DNA of 64,000 nucleotides from positions 1,116,001 through 1,180,000 of the forward strand of contig NZ_JAMTCQ010000008.1 of the NCBI RefSeq assembly GCF_024171895.1, read 5' to 3'. The translations under genes and the position numbers were made by a program. Below the pieces are notes generated by a model that had not been told where the DNA came from, ran no database searches, and saw nothing but the letters and a program-made list of their open reading frames with translations. This document shows, piece by piece, positions 50,917 through 59,727 of the stretch (its first letter is position 1; each line of letters opens with the position of its first letter). This DNA comes from Prauserella halophila. GTDB lineage: Bacteria; Actinomycetota; Actinomycetes; Mycobacteriales; Pseudonocardiaceae.

Positions 50917-53478
50917 ATGCAGGTGCCGGAGCTGCCCGCGGGCGCGGTCGCAGGCGACGTCTGCACCGCGCTGGCGGCCGACGGTGCCGCGGTGCTCGTC
51001 GCACCACCCGGCACGGGCAAGACGACGCTGGTGCCGCTCGCGCTGGCTCAGGCGTTCGACGAGCAGGGGCGCGGCGGGCGGATCGTCGTCGCCGAACCCC
51101 GCAGGCTGGCCGCACGCGCCGCGGCGGCACGGATGGCCGAGCTGCTGGGCGAACCGGTCGGCGAGACCGTCGGGTACGCCGTACGCGGCGACCGGAGGAC
51201 GTCGGCGCGCACGCGTATCGAGGTCGTCACGACGGGGCTGCTGGTGCGCCGCGTGCAGCACGATCCGGAGCTGCCCGGCGTCGCCGCGGTGATGCTCGAC
51301 GAATGCCACGAACGCCACCTCGACGCCGACCTGTTGCTCGCGCTGCTGCTCGACGTACGCGCCGGTCTGCGCGACGACCTGCACCTGCTGGCCACGTCGG
51401 CGACCGTCGCCTCCGACCGGCTCGCCGCACTGCTCGGCGACTGCCCCGTGATCACCGCCGACGCGCGGGCGTACCCGGTGGATGTGCGCCACTCCCCGCC
51501 CGTACGCGGCGAACGCCCCGACGCCTGCGTCGCACGGACGATCACCACGGCGCTGGCCGAGACCGACGGCGACGTGCTGGCGTTCCTGCCGGGCGCGGCG
51601 GAGATCGGCCGGGTCACGCGGGCGCTCGACCTGCCCGACGTCGACGTCCTTGCCCTGCACGGCAGGCTCTCGGCGGCCCGCCAGGACGCCGCGCTCACCG
51701 AGGGGCCGCGGCGGCGCGTCGTGCTGGCGACCGCGGTCGCCGAGTCGAGCCTGACCGTGCCGGGCGTGCGTGCCGTCGTCGACTCCGGGCTGTCGCGGGT
51801 GCCGCGGGTCGACCACCGCCGCGGACTGTCCGGGCTCGTCACCGTGCGCGCCCCGGTCGCGATCGCCGAGCAACGGGCGGGCCGCGCAGGCAGGCAGGGC
51901 CCCGGCGTCGCGTATCGCTGCTGGCCCGAGTACGAGACGGCGAGTCTGCCCGCCTACCCCGAACCCGAGATCCGCACCGCCGAGCTGTCGCGCCTCGCCC
52001 TGGAGCTGGCGTGCTGGTCGACGCCGGACGGACGCGCGCTGTCGTGGTGGGATCCGCCGCCGGACGGGCCTCTGGCCGCGGGCGCCGAACTGCTGCGCAC
52101 CCTCGGGGCGATCACCGGCGACGGCACCGTGACGGCGCGCGGGACGCGGCTCGCCGGTGTGGGGCTGCATCCCCGGCTGGCGCGGGCCCTGCTGGACGGG
52201 GTCGACGAAACCGGGGCCGACGAGGCGGGTATCGGCGCGGCGAGTGCCGGCGAGACGGGTGCCGATGCTGCGGGGGCCGATCCGGTCGCCGAGGTCGTGG
52301 CGCTGCTCGACGCCGGGGCGGCGGGTGCCGTCGACGTCGACGAGGCGCTCCGGGAACTGCGGCGGTCCCGCTCGGCCGACGCGTCCCGGCTGCGCCGGGA
52401 GGCCCGCCGGCTCGCCGGACTGGCAGGGTCGGCTGGCGGCCGGGACGGAGCGGCACCGGGCGGTTCCGGGCGGAGCGGTGCGGCACCGGGCGGTTCCGGA
52501 CGGGGCTCCTCGGGGGACGCCGCCGCGATCGTGGCCCTCGCGTACCCGGAGCGGCTCGCGCGCAGGCGGGACGCCTCGTCGCAGGTGTATCTCATGGCGG
52601 GCGGCACCGCGGTGGAACTGCCGTCCGGGAGCGGACTGGCCGATGCGGAGTGGCTGGCCGTCGCCGACGCCACCCGGGAGCCCGGCCGTGCCCACGGCGT
52701 CGTGCGGCTGGCGGCGCGCGCCGACGAGGAGCTGGCCACCCGCGTCGCGGCGACCCTGCTGACCGAATCCGACGAGGTCACGTGGACGGGCGGGGACGTG
52801 ACCGCGCGGTCGGTGCGTGCTCTCGGGGCGATCACGCTCGCCGAACGCCGGCTGCCCGATCCCGATCCGCGGCGCGTCCGCGCGGCGCTGCTCGACGGGC
52901 TGCGCGAGGAGGAGCTCGCCGTGCTCACGTGGTCCGACGGCGCCGTGCGCCTCCGGCAGCGGCTGGCGTTCCTGCACGCGCGGCTGGGCGAACCGTGGCC
53001 GGACGTCGGCGTCGGCGCGCTGCTCGCCCGCGCCGGCGACTGGCTCGAACCGGAGCTGTCGGCCGCGCGCAGCAGGGCCGATCTGGCGCGCATCGACACG
53101 GCGTCGGCGCTGCGCAGGCTGGTGCCGTGGCAGGAGGCGCGCAGGCTCGACGCACTCGCTCCGGAGCGGATCGAGGTGCCGTCCGGGTCCAGCATCCGGG
53201 TCGACTACTCCGGTGACGACCCCGTGCTCGCGGTGAAACTTCAGGAGACGTTCGGCTGGCGTGCCACACCGCGGATCGCGGGCGGCACGGTGCCCGTCGT
53301 GCTGCACCTGCTCTCCCCCGCAGGCAGGCCCGCGGCAGTGACGTCCGATGTGGACTCGTTCTGGGACACCGGCTACGCGTCGGTGCGCGCCGAACTGCGC
53401 GGGCGGTATCCGAAACACCCGTGGCCCGACGACCCGCGCGCCGCCACGCCGACACGCGGGACGAAGCGCAGGACGTGA
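50917..53478 (+). CDS. hrpB: ATP-dependent helicase HrpB
   Basis: An 853-residue DEAH/DECH-type SF2 helicase. Walker A is APPGTGKTTLVP near residue 30, motif II LDECHERHLDADL near 127, motif III LATSATVASD, motif V VLATAVAESSLTVPGVRAVVD and motif VI EQRAGRAGRQGPG. The C-terminal HrpB-specific domain follows, ending in WRATPRIAGGTVPVVLHLLSPAGRPAAVTSDVDSFW. The role is RNA/RNP remodelling but the natural substrate is unclear. The middle has two low-complexity inserts, one Gly/Ala/Asp-rich and one with a repeated AAPGGSGR segment near residue 515. Confidence 0.95.
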   Translation: MQVPELPAGAVAGDVCTALAADGAAVLVAPPGTGKTTLVPLALAQAFDEQGRGGRIVVAEPRRLAARAAAARMAELLGEPVGETVGYAVRGDRRTSARTRIEVVTTGLLVRRVQHDPELPGVAAVMLDECHERHLDADLLLALLLDVRAGLRDDLHLLATSATVASDRLAALLGDCPVITADARAYPVDVRHSPPVRGERPDACVARTITTALAETDGDVLAFLPGAAEIGRVTRALDLPDVDVLALHGRLSAARQDAALTEGPRRRVVLATAVAESSLTVPGVRAVVDSGLSRVPRVDHRRGLSGLVTVRAPVAIAEQRAGRAGRQGPGVAYRCWPEYETASLPAYPEPEIRTAELSRLALELACWSTPDGRALSWWDPPPDGPLAAGAELLRTLGAITGDGTVTARGTRLAGVGLHPRLARALLDGVDETGADEAGIGAASAGETGADAAGADPVAEVVALLDAGAAGAVDVDEALRELRRSRSADASRLRREARRLAGLAGSAGGRDGAAPGGSGRSGAAPGGSGRGSSGDAAAIVALAYPERLARRRDASSQVYLMAGGTAVELPSGSGLADAEWLAVADATREPGRAHGVVRLAARADEELATRVAATLLTESDEVTWTGGDVTARSVRALGAITLAERRLPDPDPRRVRAALLDGLREEELAVLTWSDGAVRLRQRLAFLHARLGEPWPDVGVGALLARAGDWLEPELSAARSRADLARIDTASALRRLVPWQEARRLDALAPERIEVPSGSSIRVDYSGDDPVLAVKLQETFGWRATPRIAGGTVPVVLHLLSPAGRPAAVTSDVDSFWDTGYASVRAELRGRYPKHPWPDDPRAATPTRGTKRRT

Positions 53479-53494
53479 CCGTGGTGGGCGGATC

Positions 53495-54289
53495 TCAGCT
53501 GTAGAGCGACCGCTCCGGCCGAGTGGGCAGCTGCTCGGCGAGTTCCGGGTCGTCCTTCTGGTGCAGGCCGAGCGTGACGGCCTCGCGGATCTGCTGCCGG
53601 TTCTCGCGCACGACCTCGGCGAAGAAGTGGTCGATCCGGTCGTCGGCGAGGACCTCGAGCACGATGCGGATCACCGTGTCGGTCACCGAGTGGACGATCT
53701 CGTCGTGGAACGGCAGCCGGGACAGCCTGCCCGCCTGCGGGTCGTTCCTGAGCTTCTCGGTGACGATCTCGCGCAGCATGTCCTGGTTCTGCGACAGCGA
53801 GCGCGCGAGGTTCTCCGGATAGTTGCCGGTCTCGAGGACCTTCACCACCTCGTCGAGCACGACGACGGTGATGGGTTTCTTGATGGCCTGCACGATCGTC
53901 GTCGAATAGCGTTCGACGAGCTTCTTCGTGAACCGTTCCCCGAAGGCGCGATCCGCGGTGCGCGCCAGCCGGACGACCACCACGACGATGCGCAGCAGCC
54001 GGAACCCGCGCAGCGCCGGGTGGGCGATCGGGATCATGCCGAGGATCTCGTACCACCCCCGGACCGGGAACATCTTGTCCCAGCCCGCCTTGTGCCAGCG
54101 CCACAGGAACTCGACGAGGAACACGCCGCAGATGGCGGTGTCGATGATGAAGATCGTGTGCGCCGTCTCGGCGGAGACGTCGACGAACAGCAGGTAGCAC
54201 AGCAGCGCCACCGAGCCGACGGCGAGCACGAGCATCGCCAGGTCGACGAGGCTCGGCCGGCGCCCGGCCTGCGGCGTTCCGGTGGTCAT
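53495..54289 (-). CDS. Voltage-sensor-type ion transport protein without an obvious pore
   Basis: A 264-residue protein. Four membrane helices occupy residues about 12-120, including an S4-like helix FRLLRIVVVVVRLARTADRAF with spaced arginines. There is no selectivity filter such as TVGYGD and no S5-S6 pore pair; the remainder (about 120-264) is soluble and helical. It matches actinobacterial 'ion transporter' proteins that are voltage-sensor domains only. A proton-channel-like or regulatory role is possible. It follows the convergent hrpB gene after 16 bases. Confidence 0.75.
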   Translation of the reverse strand: MTTGTPQAGRRPSLVDLAMLVLAVGSVALLCYLLFVDVSAETAHTIFIIDTAICGVFLVEFLWRWHKAGWDKMFPVRGWYEILGMIPIAHPALRGFRLLRIVVVVVRLARTADRAFGERFTKKLVERYSTTIVQAIKKPITVVVLDEVVKVLETGNYPENLARSLSQNQDMLREIVTEKLRNDPQAGRLSRLPFHDEIVHSVTDTVIRIVLEVLADDRIDHFFAEVVRENRQQIREAVTLGLHQKDDPELAEQLPTRPERSLYS

Positions 54290-54316
54290 GGCCGCACATT
54301 GTGCCAGGCGTGATCA

Positions 54317-54508
54317 CTCACACGCGTGGCAACACAGCCATCACCCTCCGCAGCCGGGCTTTGTGCCCCGAAGGGCACCTTGGGGGCGTTGAGTGCCCCG
54401 AAGGTGCCCTTCGGGGCACCCACCCACCGACCCGAACCTCAGGTCGTCGTCGCCCGGACGAACGACAGCACCTGGGGTTGTGACACGGCGTAGGCGGCCT
54501 CGTTGACC
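54317..54508. repeat. 192-base direct repeat, left copy (dienelactone hydrolase 3' end and terminator)
   Basis: Matches 56432-56623 at 189 of 192 bases. It contains a copy of the last 23 codons of the dienelactone hydrolase gene, ending VRATTT and a stop where the intact gene ends VRATTI, and the terminator hairpin. Left boundary of the AbiE cassette. Confidence 0.95.
54363..54419. terminator. 19-bp hairpin terminator, left copy
   Basis: GTGCCCCGAAGGGCACCTT pairs perfectly with its reverse complement at 54401-54419 around a 19-base loop. It is inside the left repeat. The identical hairpin recurs at 56478-56534. Confidence 0.85.
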
Positions 54509-54561
54509 AGCTTCCTCGTGCGTGCACGGAGCAGCCGTTGTGCAGACCCAACCTCATCCAG

Positions 54562-54600
54562 TACGTCATTTACTACATATAGAGAGTAGGTTTTGACGTA
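54562..54600. promoter_or_regulatory. Inverted-repeat operator before the AbiEi antitoxin gene
   Basis: TACGTCA (54562-54568) and TGACGTA (54594-54600) form perfect arms, with inner TACT/AGTA arms, in a locally AT-rich stretch 22 bases before the start codon. AbiEi antitoxins repress their own operons through inverted repeats in this position. Confidence 0.6.
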
Positions 54601-54621
54601 TCAACCTGTAGCATATGAAGC

Positions 54622-55458
54622 ATGGAGACCCGGGCGGCACTTGCAATACTCGGTGAGTACACCGCTGAGCAGTGGGGGCTGGTCACCGCCGCGCAGGCGT
54701 CGGCCGCCGGTGTCGACTCGGTGACTCTGTATCGCCTCAAGGATGCCGGGTTTCTCGCCCCGATCCGTCGCGGTGTCTACGCGGCCACCGCTGCACCAGA
54801 TGCGCAGTTCCAGGATGAGCGCGCGGTGTGGCTGGCTCTGAACCCGTCGGTTCCGGCCTGGCAGCGCTCGAAGCTCGACCGGGACGGCGGCGTGCTCTCA
54901 CATGGGTCGGCCGCACGCCTGCACGGGCTCGGTGATCTGACCGCAGAGGTGGTCACCGTGACCGTGCCGCGCCGGCGCAGCCTGCGTGACCCATCGGTCC
55001 AGGTCCGCCGCAGGCAGCTCACCGAGCAGGATGTGACGCTGATCGATGGCCTCCCGACCACGACGCCACTGCGGACGGTGCAGGATCTGCTCGACGACCA
55101 CAGCGACGGCAGCCACCTGGCGACCATCATTCGCCAGGGCGTGCAGACCGGCGTGCTGGAACCCGGGGGCCTCGTGGCGAATGTCGGCGCCTACGCGCGC
55201 CGCTATGACATCGGCAATCGCGACGGGGAGCGCCTGGTTGACTACCTGTTGGGCCACATCGGTAGTTCGCTCGCCACCTTGACAGGGAGGACCACGTCAA
55301 CCACCCGCGACGCCATCGCACGGGATCAACTCATCGAAGAAGTACTTGCCCGCCTTCGGCCGAGGTCGGGTGAGCATCCGCCTCCGGCATCAGCCCCGCA
55401 AATCGACGACGAGCAACCGGGTTCGGACTGGTCAACGACGGGACGCGAGAACACATGA
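54622..55458 (+). CDS. Type IV antitoxin AbiEi family protein
   Basis: A 278-residue protein. The N-terminal winged helix is AEQWGLVTAAQASAAGVDSVTLYRLKDAGFLAPIRRGVYAA (residues about 14-57). The middle is the AbiEi sensor/catalytic-like domain (VLSHGSAARLHGLGDL, VTVPRRR, LPTTTPLRTVQDLLDD). AbiEi represses the operon and neutralises AbiEii at the protein level. It overlaps the toxin gene by four bases (ATGA). The C-terminal 50 residues are hydrophilic and variable. Base composition is slightly lower in GC than the neighbours, and the pair lies between direct repeats, so it looks acquired. Confidence 0.88.
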   Translation: METRAALAILGEYTAEQWGLVTAAQASAAGVDSVTLYRLKDAGFLAPIRRGVYAATAAPDAQFQDERAVWLALNPSVPAWQRSKLDRDGGVLSHGSAARLHGLGDLTAEVVTVTVPRRRSLRDPSVQVRRRQLTEQDVTLIDGLPTTTPLRTVQDLLDDHSDGSHLATIIRQGVQTGVLEPGGLVANVGAYARRYDIGNRDGERLVDYLLGHIGSSLATLTGRTTSTTRDAIARDQLIEEVLARLRPRSGEHPPPASAPQIDDEQPGSDWSTTGRENT

Positions 55459-56381
55459 GCACCGCCGGTTACCGAACTCCGCGAGCATTCCAGAGTGCGC
55501 TCATGGCCAAGACGAAGGCCGAAGCAGCGCGAAGCGGTGTCGCACAGAACGATCTGTTGCAACGGTTCTTCCATCAATGCCTACTCGCCCGTGTTTTCCA
55601 CCGGAGCGGTGACGACTGGATCCTCAAGGTCGGGCAGGCATTGCTCGTGCGGTGGCCACGCGCACGCCATTCACGTGATATCGACCTGCTGCACACCGAC
55701 GACGACATGTCCGAGGCTGTGCGTGACCTGCAAGCAGCCGCCGGAACGGACTTGGGCGATCCGCTGAGGTACGAGTTCCGCGACACCAAGCGCGAGCAGG
55801 CCGACAGACCCGCGTGCAAGGTGCGCTTTGCCGTCTACCTGGGAGTGAAGGAGCTGGCGACGGTCAGTGTCGATGTGGTGGTGAGCAAGGGATCGCCGTA
55901 CGGGGAACCCGCGGAGGAAGCCCTGCGCCCTCCTGTTGATATCGACCTGTCGGCGCCGTGGCCGCAGGTACGCATGTGGCCACTGGAGGACCACGTCGCA
56001 GACAAGGTCGCAGCCATGTACGAACGCCATGCCGGAGACGCCGTATCGAGCCGATACAAGGACCTCGTCGACGTGGCCCTGATCGCGCTCGCGTCGCGGC
56101 TGGACGGGCCGGCCACTCATGGCGCACTGCATGCCGAAGTGCAGCGGCGGCATTCGGCCGGCGTCCCGTTGCACCTGCCCGCGCAGTTCACGGTACCCGA
56201 CCTGTCGACGTGGCGCCCGGGTTATCGCCGGCAGGCCGTCCGAGCCACCGATCTACCCGAGCAGTACCGGACAATCGATGGTGTCCACAGCCTCGCTGAT
56301 CACTTCATCACGCCGCTTCTGAACCCGGCCGTGGTTCCCGGCACGTGGGTACCGGACACTGTGCGGTGGCACGCCAGGTGA
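55455..56381 (+). CDS. AbiEii nucleotidyltransferase toxin
   Basis: A 308-residue protein. The nucleotidyltransferase motif WILKVGQALLVRWPRARHSRDIDLLH lies near residue 55-80, with the catalytic DxD. Conserved lysine motif WPLEDHVADKVAAMYERH follows near residue 180 and a DLVDVALIAL helix after it. AbiEii toxins inhibit growth, in some cases by adding nucleotides to tRNA, and act in abortive phage infection. Note KVGQAL in place of the usual KGGTAL, which changes one residue of the first motif but keeps the acidic pair. It is the second gene of the operon. Confidence 0.88.
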   Translation: MSTAGYRTPRAFQSALMAKTKAEAARSGVAQNDLLQRFFHQCLLARVFHRSGDDWILKVGQALLVRWPRARHSRDIDLLHTDDDMSEAVRDLQAAAGTDLGDPLRYEFRDTKREQADRPACKVRFAVYLGVKELATVSVDVVVSKGSPYGEPAEEALRPPVDIDLSAPWPQVRMWPLEDHVADKVAAMYERHAGDAVSSRYKDLVDVALIALASRLDGPATHGALHAEVQRRHSAGVPLHLPAQFTVPDLSTWRPGYRRQAVRATDLPEQYRTIDGVHSLADHFITPLLNPAVVPGTWVPDTVRWHAR

Positions 56382-56431
56382 CGCAGCCGGACACCACCGG
56401 ACACGGCAGCGACGACGAGCGGAGTGAACGG

Positions 56432-56623
56432 CTCACACGCGTGGCAACACAGCCATCACCCTCCGCAGCCGAGCTTTGTGCCCCGAAGGGCACCTTGGGG
56501 GCGTTGAGTGCCCCGAAGGTGCCCTTCGGGGCACCCACCCACCGACCCGAACCTCAGATGGTCGTCGCCCGGACGAACGACAGCACCTGGGGTTGTGACA
56601 CGGCGTAGGCGGCCTCGTTGACC
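56432..56623. repeat. 192-base direct repeat, right copy
   Basis: Contains the true 3' end of the dienelactone hydrolase gene (56554-56623) and its terminator. Three mismatches to the left copy at 54317-54508. Right boundary of the AbiE cassette. Confidence 0.95.
56478..56534. terminator. 19-bp hairpin terminator, right copy
   Basis: The same perfect 19-bp hairpin as at 54363-54419, located 20 bases past the dienelactone hydrolase stop and beyond the end of the AbiEii gene, so it can end both transcripts. Confidence 0.85.
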
Positions 56624-57267
56624 TCGGCGCCGTGACTGCGCGTGTCGCTGAAGCCGTGGTGGGCCTCGGGATACAGGTGCACGATGGTGGCGGCACCGCT
56701 GCGCGATTGCAGCCCGTCCTGCAGCCTGGTGAACGCCTCGCGGGGCACGATCGCGTCCTGCCCCGGGTAGAGCATCATCACCGGCGCGGCGATCCGCGGG
56801 GTCTGCTCGAACGGGTCGATCGTGTGGTTGTCCGCGGGCGTGACGGGCACCGTGGGGTGGTAGGCCACGATGTTCGCCGGCCGCTCGTCCCGCGCGCCCA
56901 GCAGCAACGCGAACCGCCCGCCCAGGCAGTAGCCGATCACGCCGACCTTCGCCAGCCCGAGCTCGTCGAACAGGTAATCCAGCAGCCGCTGCATCTCGGC
57001 CAGGCACGTCTCGTCGTCGAGTCCCTGCATCAGCTCGACCATCGTGTCGCGGTCGTGCTCGTCCATGCTCACGCCGTCGAACGGGTCCCAGCTCAGCGTC
57101 GTCACGCCGGCCGCGGCGAGCTCGTCGGCGAACTCGCGGACACGCCGCCCGATGCCAGTGATCATCGGCAGCAACAGCATCCCGGCGCCCGTCGACTCCA
57201 CGGGCCGCGCCAGATACGCACCCAGGCCGCCGACGCTCACCATCGAGGTGTCGATCTCGTGTGCCAT
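56554..57267 (-). CDS. Dienelactone hydrolase family protein
   Basis: A 237-residue alpha/beta hydrolase from the ATG at 57267. The catalytic triad is visible: Cys in VGVIGYCLGGRFALLL, Asp in LYPGQDAIVP and His in YPEAHHGFSD. Family enzymes open lactone rings in aromatic degradation or act on related esters. The last 23 codons and terminator are duplicated 2.1 kb away at 54317-54508, on the far side of the AbiE pair. The reading frame is intact, so insertion restored the gene. Confidence 0.9.
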   Translation of the reverse strand: MAHEIDTSMVSVGGLGAYLARPVESTGAGMLLLPMITGIGRRVREFADELAAAGVTTLSWDPFDGVSMDEHDRDTMVELMQGLDDETCLAEMQRLLDYLFDELGLAKVGVIGYCLGGRFALLLGARDERPANIVAYHPTVPVTPADNHTIDPFEQTPRIAAPVMMLYPGQDAIVPREAFTRLQDGLQSRSGAATIVHLYPEAHHGFSDTRSHGAEVNEAAYAVSQPQVLSFVRATTI

Positions 57268-57315
57268 AGGTGCGAAACTATCTCTCACAGCCGCAGCCTC
57301 CTGCGGAGGGGATCG

Positions 57316-57540
57316 ATGACGACGAACCGCACGCTTGCCGAGCAGCTCGACGGGCCCCGTTTCGACGGCTTGCCCGCCGGCATCGACGCGCTGTCCGACG
57401 AGCACAAACAGGTGCTGGCCGACGCGCTGCGACAGGCACGCCGAAGGCAGGCCGCGGCGCTGCAGGAATCGGCCGACAGCGCGCTGTCGCACATCCCCTT
57501 CTTCATCCGGCCCGCGGTGCGCAAGGCGGTAGGGCTGTGA
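57316..57540 (+). CDS. Small hypothetical protein (74 residues)
   Basis: A start with GGAGGGG upstream and a GTGA overlap with the next gene support this frame. The sequence (PAGIDALSDEHKQVLADALRQARRRQAAALQESADSALSHIPFFIRPAVRKAVGL) is helical and has no known domain. It is divergent from the dienelactone hydrolase gene and coupled to the following gene; the two are probably partners. Confidence 0.65.
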   Translation: MTTNRTLAEQLDGPRFDGLPAGIDALSDEHKQVLADALRQARRRQAAALQESADSALSHIPFFIRPAVRKAVGL

Positions 57541-58316
57541 CCCAAGCCTTGGACCGGCTCGCCGCACGGGCCGAGATCGTCAAGCTCGCACGGGTGCTCG
57601 GTGCATCCGAGGAGCGGTTCGAGTTCCTCCAGGACGTGCCGGCCGCCGACATCCGCACCCTGCGCGACCAGGCGACCGAAACCCTGCACACCGCGCACCA
57701 ACCGGTGCTGCGCAAACTCGTGTCGGCCAGCGGGATCATCCCGGTTCCGGTACTGGTGACGCTGGCGCAGAAGGCGTTCGGTCCCCTGCTCAGCGCACGC
57801 CTGGCCGGACTGCTCGACGGCGACCGCGGCGTGGCCGTCGCGCTGAAGTTGCCCGCTCCGTTCCTGGCCGACGTCGCGGCCGACCTCGATCCGCGCAGGG
57901 CAGGCCACATCCTCTCCGCACTGCCGACGGCCACCGTCACCGACGTCAGCAGGGAACTCCGCAGGCGCGAGGACTGGATCACCCTCGGTCGGTTCGTCGG
58001 CGGCGTGCCCGCCGAGATCGCCGAGGCCGGCCTGGCCGAACTGAACGAACGGCAGGTCCTCGAGGTCGCGTTCGTCGTCGACGACAAGTCCTCACTGAGC
58101 GCACTGGTCGAACGGCAGTCGACCGCGCGGTGCGCCGCCTACGCCCGCGCCGCCGACGAGTACGACCTGTGGCATGCGCTGTTCGACCTGTTCGCCCACC
58201 TCGACGACACCCTGCGGACACGGGTCGTGACCGCAGGCCTCGCCGAGGACCCGGAGCTGCGCGCCCGCGCCCACGAACGCGCCGCGGAGCTCGGCGTCGA
58301 ATCCCTGCTGAGCTGA
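57537..58316 (+). CDS. Conserved hypothetical helical-repeat protein, MgtE N-domain-like
   Basis: A 259-residue soluble protein starting at a GTG that overlaps the previous stop. It is almost all helical. The stretch VAADLDPRRAGHILSALPTATVTDVSRELRRREDWITLGRFVGG resembles the superhelical N-terminal domain of MgtE magnesium channels, and a further copy seems to follow (VPAEIAEAGLAELNERQVLEVAFVVDD). No membrane segment or catalytic motif. Function unknown; a scaffold or sensor role is possible. Confidence 0.65.
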   Translation: MTQALDRLAARAEIVKLARVLGASEERFEFLQDVPAADIRTLRDQATETLHTAHQPVLRKLVSASGIIPVPVLVTLAQKAFGPLLSARLAGLLDGDRGVAVALKLPAPFLADVAADLDPRRAGHILSALPTATVTDVSRELRRREDWITLGRFVGGVPAEIAEAGLAELNERQVLEVAFVVDDKSSLSALVERQSTARCAAYARAADEYDLWHALFDLFAHLDDTLRTRVVTAGLAEDPELRARAHERAAELGVESLLS

Positions 58317-58396
58317 CGGTGCCCGCCCGCGCCGTCGCTGTCGCGGGGCACGCGCGACGATGCAGCCGCGCCCCGGCGCGTCCTCGAGGGGCGGTG

Positions 58397-58510
58397 GCCG
58401 GGCGACGGGCGGGCGCAGCCGGGCGACGGGCGGGCGCAGAACACCCGCGTCCGAGTGCAGAACACGCAGTGCTGAGCGCAGAACACGCGGTGCCGAGTGC
58501 GGGACACGCG
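58397..58510. repeat. 21-base tandem repeat array after hutI
   Basis: Two identical 21-base units (GCCGGGCGACGGGCGGGCGCA) at 58397-58417 and 58418-58438, followed by three related 21-base units starting GAACACGC/GAACACCC and a partial sixth. The array stops six bases before the end of hutI. Spacer-free, so not CRISPR. Confidence 0.85.
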
Positions 58511-58515
58511 AGGGG

Positions 58516-59727
58516 TCAGCGCTCGCGTTCGCCACTGCGCCAGACGGCCCACGTGAGCGGGACGCCGGGACGGTAGGCGAGGTGGGTGGCCGACGGGGCA
58601 TCGAGCACGTGCAGGTCGGCGCGCGCACCGGCGCGCACCGTGCCGACGGCGCCGTCCCCGGTGTCGCGGCGCAGGGCCCGCGCCCCGCCCGCGGTCGCAG
58701 CCCACACGGCCTCGCGCACCGTCAGGCCCATCTGCAGCACGGCCGTCGCGACGCAGAACGCCATCGACGTCGTGTACGAGCTGCCCGGGTTGGCGTTGCT
58801 GGCCAGTGCGACGGTCGCGCCCGCGTCCCACAGTCTCCGCGCCGGTGCGAGCGGCTGACGGGTGGACAGGTCGCACGCGGGCAGCAGCGTCGCGACGGTG
58901 GCCGACGACGCGAGCGCGTCGACGTCCTCGCCGGTCAGGTACGTGCAGTGGTCGACGCTCGCCGCGCCGCCTCGCACCGCCAACCGCACCCCGGGACCCG
59001 CGCCGAGCTGGTTGCCGTGCACCCGGACGCCGAGGCCGCGCGCCGCCGCCGCTGCCGCGATGCGCTCCGACTGCACCTCGTCGAACGCTCCGTCCTCACA
59101 GAACACGTCGGCCCACCCGGCGTAGGGGGCGACCGCCTCGAGCATGTCGCCGCACACGAGATCCACATAGGACTCGGCATCGGCGCCGGGTGGTACGAGG
59201 TGCGCGCCGAGATACGTCACCTCGTCGGCGTGCCGCGCGGCGATGCGGGCCGACCGGGTCTCGTCCTCGACGGTCAGGCCGTAGCCGGTCTTCGTCTCCA
59301 GGCACGTCGTTCCCTGCCGCACCGCCTCGTCGAGGTGGGCCGTCAGGTTCGCCTCGAGGTCCTCGTCGCTCGCCGCGCGGGTGCGGGCGACGGTCGTGGC
59401 GATGCCGCCGGCCCGGTACGGCTCACCCGCCATGCGCGCCTCGAACTCGGCGGTGCGGTCGCCCGCGAAGACGAGGTGCGTGTGGCTGTCCACCCAGCCG
59501 GGCAGCACGGCACGCCCGCCGACATCCACGGCGACGTCGGCGGCGGGAGCGACGGCCGACTCGCCCACCCAGGCGACGCGGTCGGCCTCCAGCACGACCG
59601 CGGCGTCGTGCAGGATGCCCAGGCCGGGGTCGTTCGTCGTCAGCTCGCCGATACCCGTGACCACAGTGGACGTCGGGTGCACAGTGGACGAAGGCAGCAG
59701 GGCGGCGGGGCGCGGGTTCGGGCTCAT
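58516..59727 (-). CDS. hutI: Imidazolonepropionase
   Basis: A 403-residue amidohydrolase from the ATG at 59727, overlapping the hutF stop as ATGA. Metal ligands are in [14 protein letters not shown] near residue 75, and the HutI pattern continues with [39 protein letters not shown] and [14 protein letters not shown]. It converts 4-imidazolone-5-propionate to N-formimino-L-glutamate, the third step of histidine degradation. It is the last gene of the hut operon. The longer frame upstream is a hutF shadow. Confidence 0.94.
   Translation of the reverse strand: MSPNPRPAALLPSSTVHPTSTVVTGIGELTTNDPGLGILHDAAVVLEADRVAWVGESAVAPAADVAVDVGGRAVLPGWVDSHTHLVFAGDRTAEFEARMAGEPYRAGGIATTVARTRAASDEDLEANLTAHLDEAVRQGTTCLETKTGYGLTVEDETRSARIAARHADEVTYLGAHLVPPGADAESYVDLVCGDMLEAVAPYAGWADVFCEDGAFDEVQSERIAAAAAARGLGVRVHGNQLGAGPGVRLAVRGGAASVDHCTYLTGEDVDALASSATVATLLPACDLSTRQPLAPARRLWDAGATVALASNANPGSSYTTSMAFCVATAVLQMGLTVREAVWAATAGGARALRRDTGDGAVGTVRAGARADLHVLDAPSATHLAYRPGVPLTWAVWRSGERER

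Noticed and set aside
50029-53418. Minus-strand frame of 1129 codons extending the DsbA-like protein
   Set aside because: Only the last 270 codons make sense; the rest is antisense to hrpB, and a GTG with a ribosome site marks the true start.
54363-54419. Small RNA gene
   Set aside because: The hairpin is strong but duplicated together with the hydrolase 3' end and positioned as a terminator; no promoter was seen.
58397-58510. Possible CRISPR array
   Set aside because: Units are contiguous without unique spacers and only 21 bases long.
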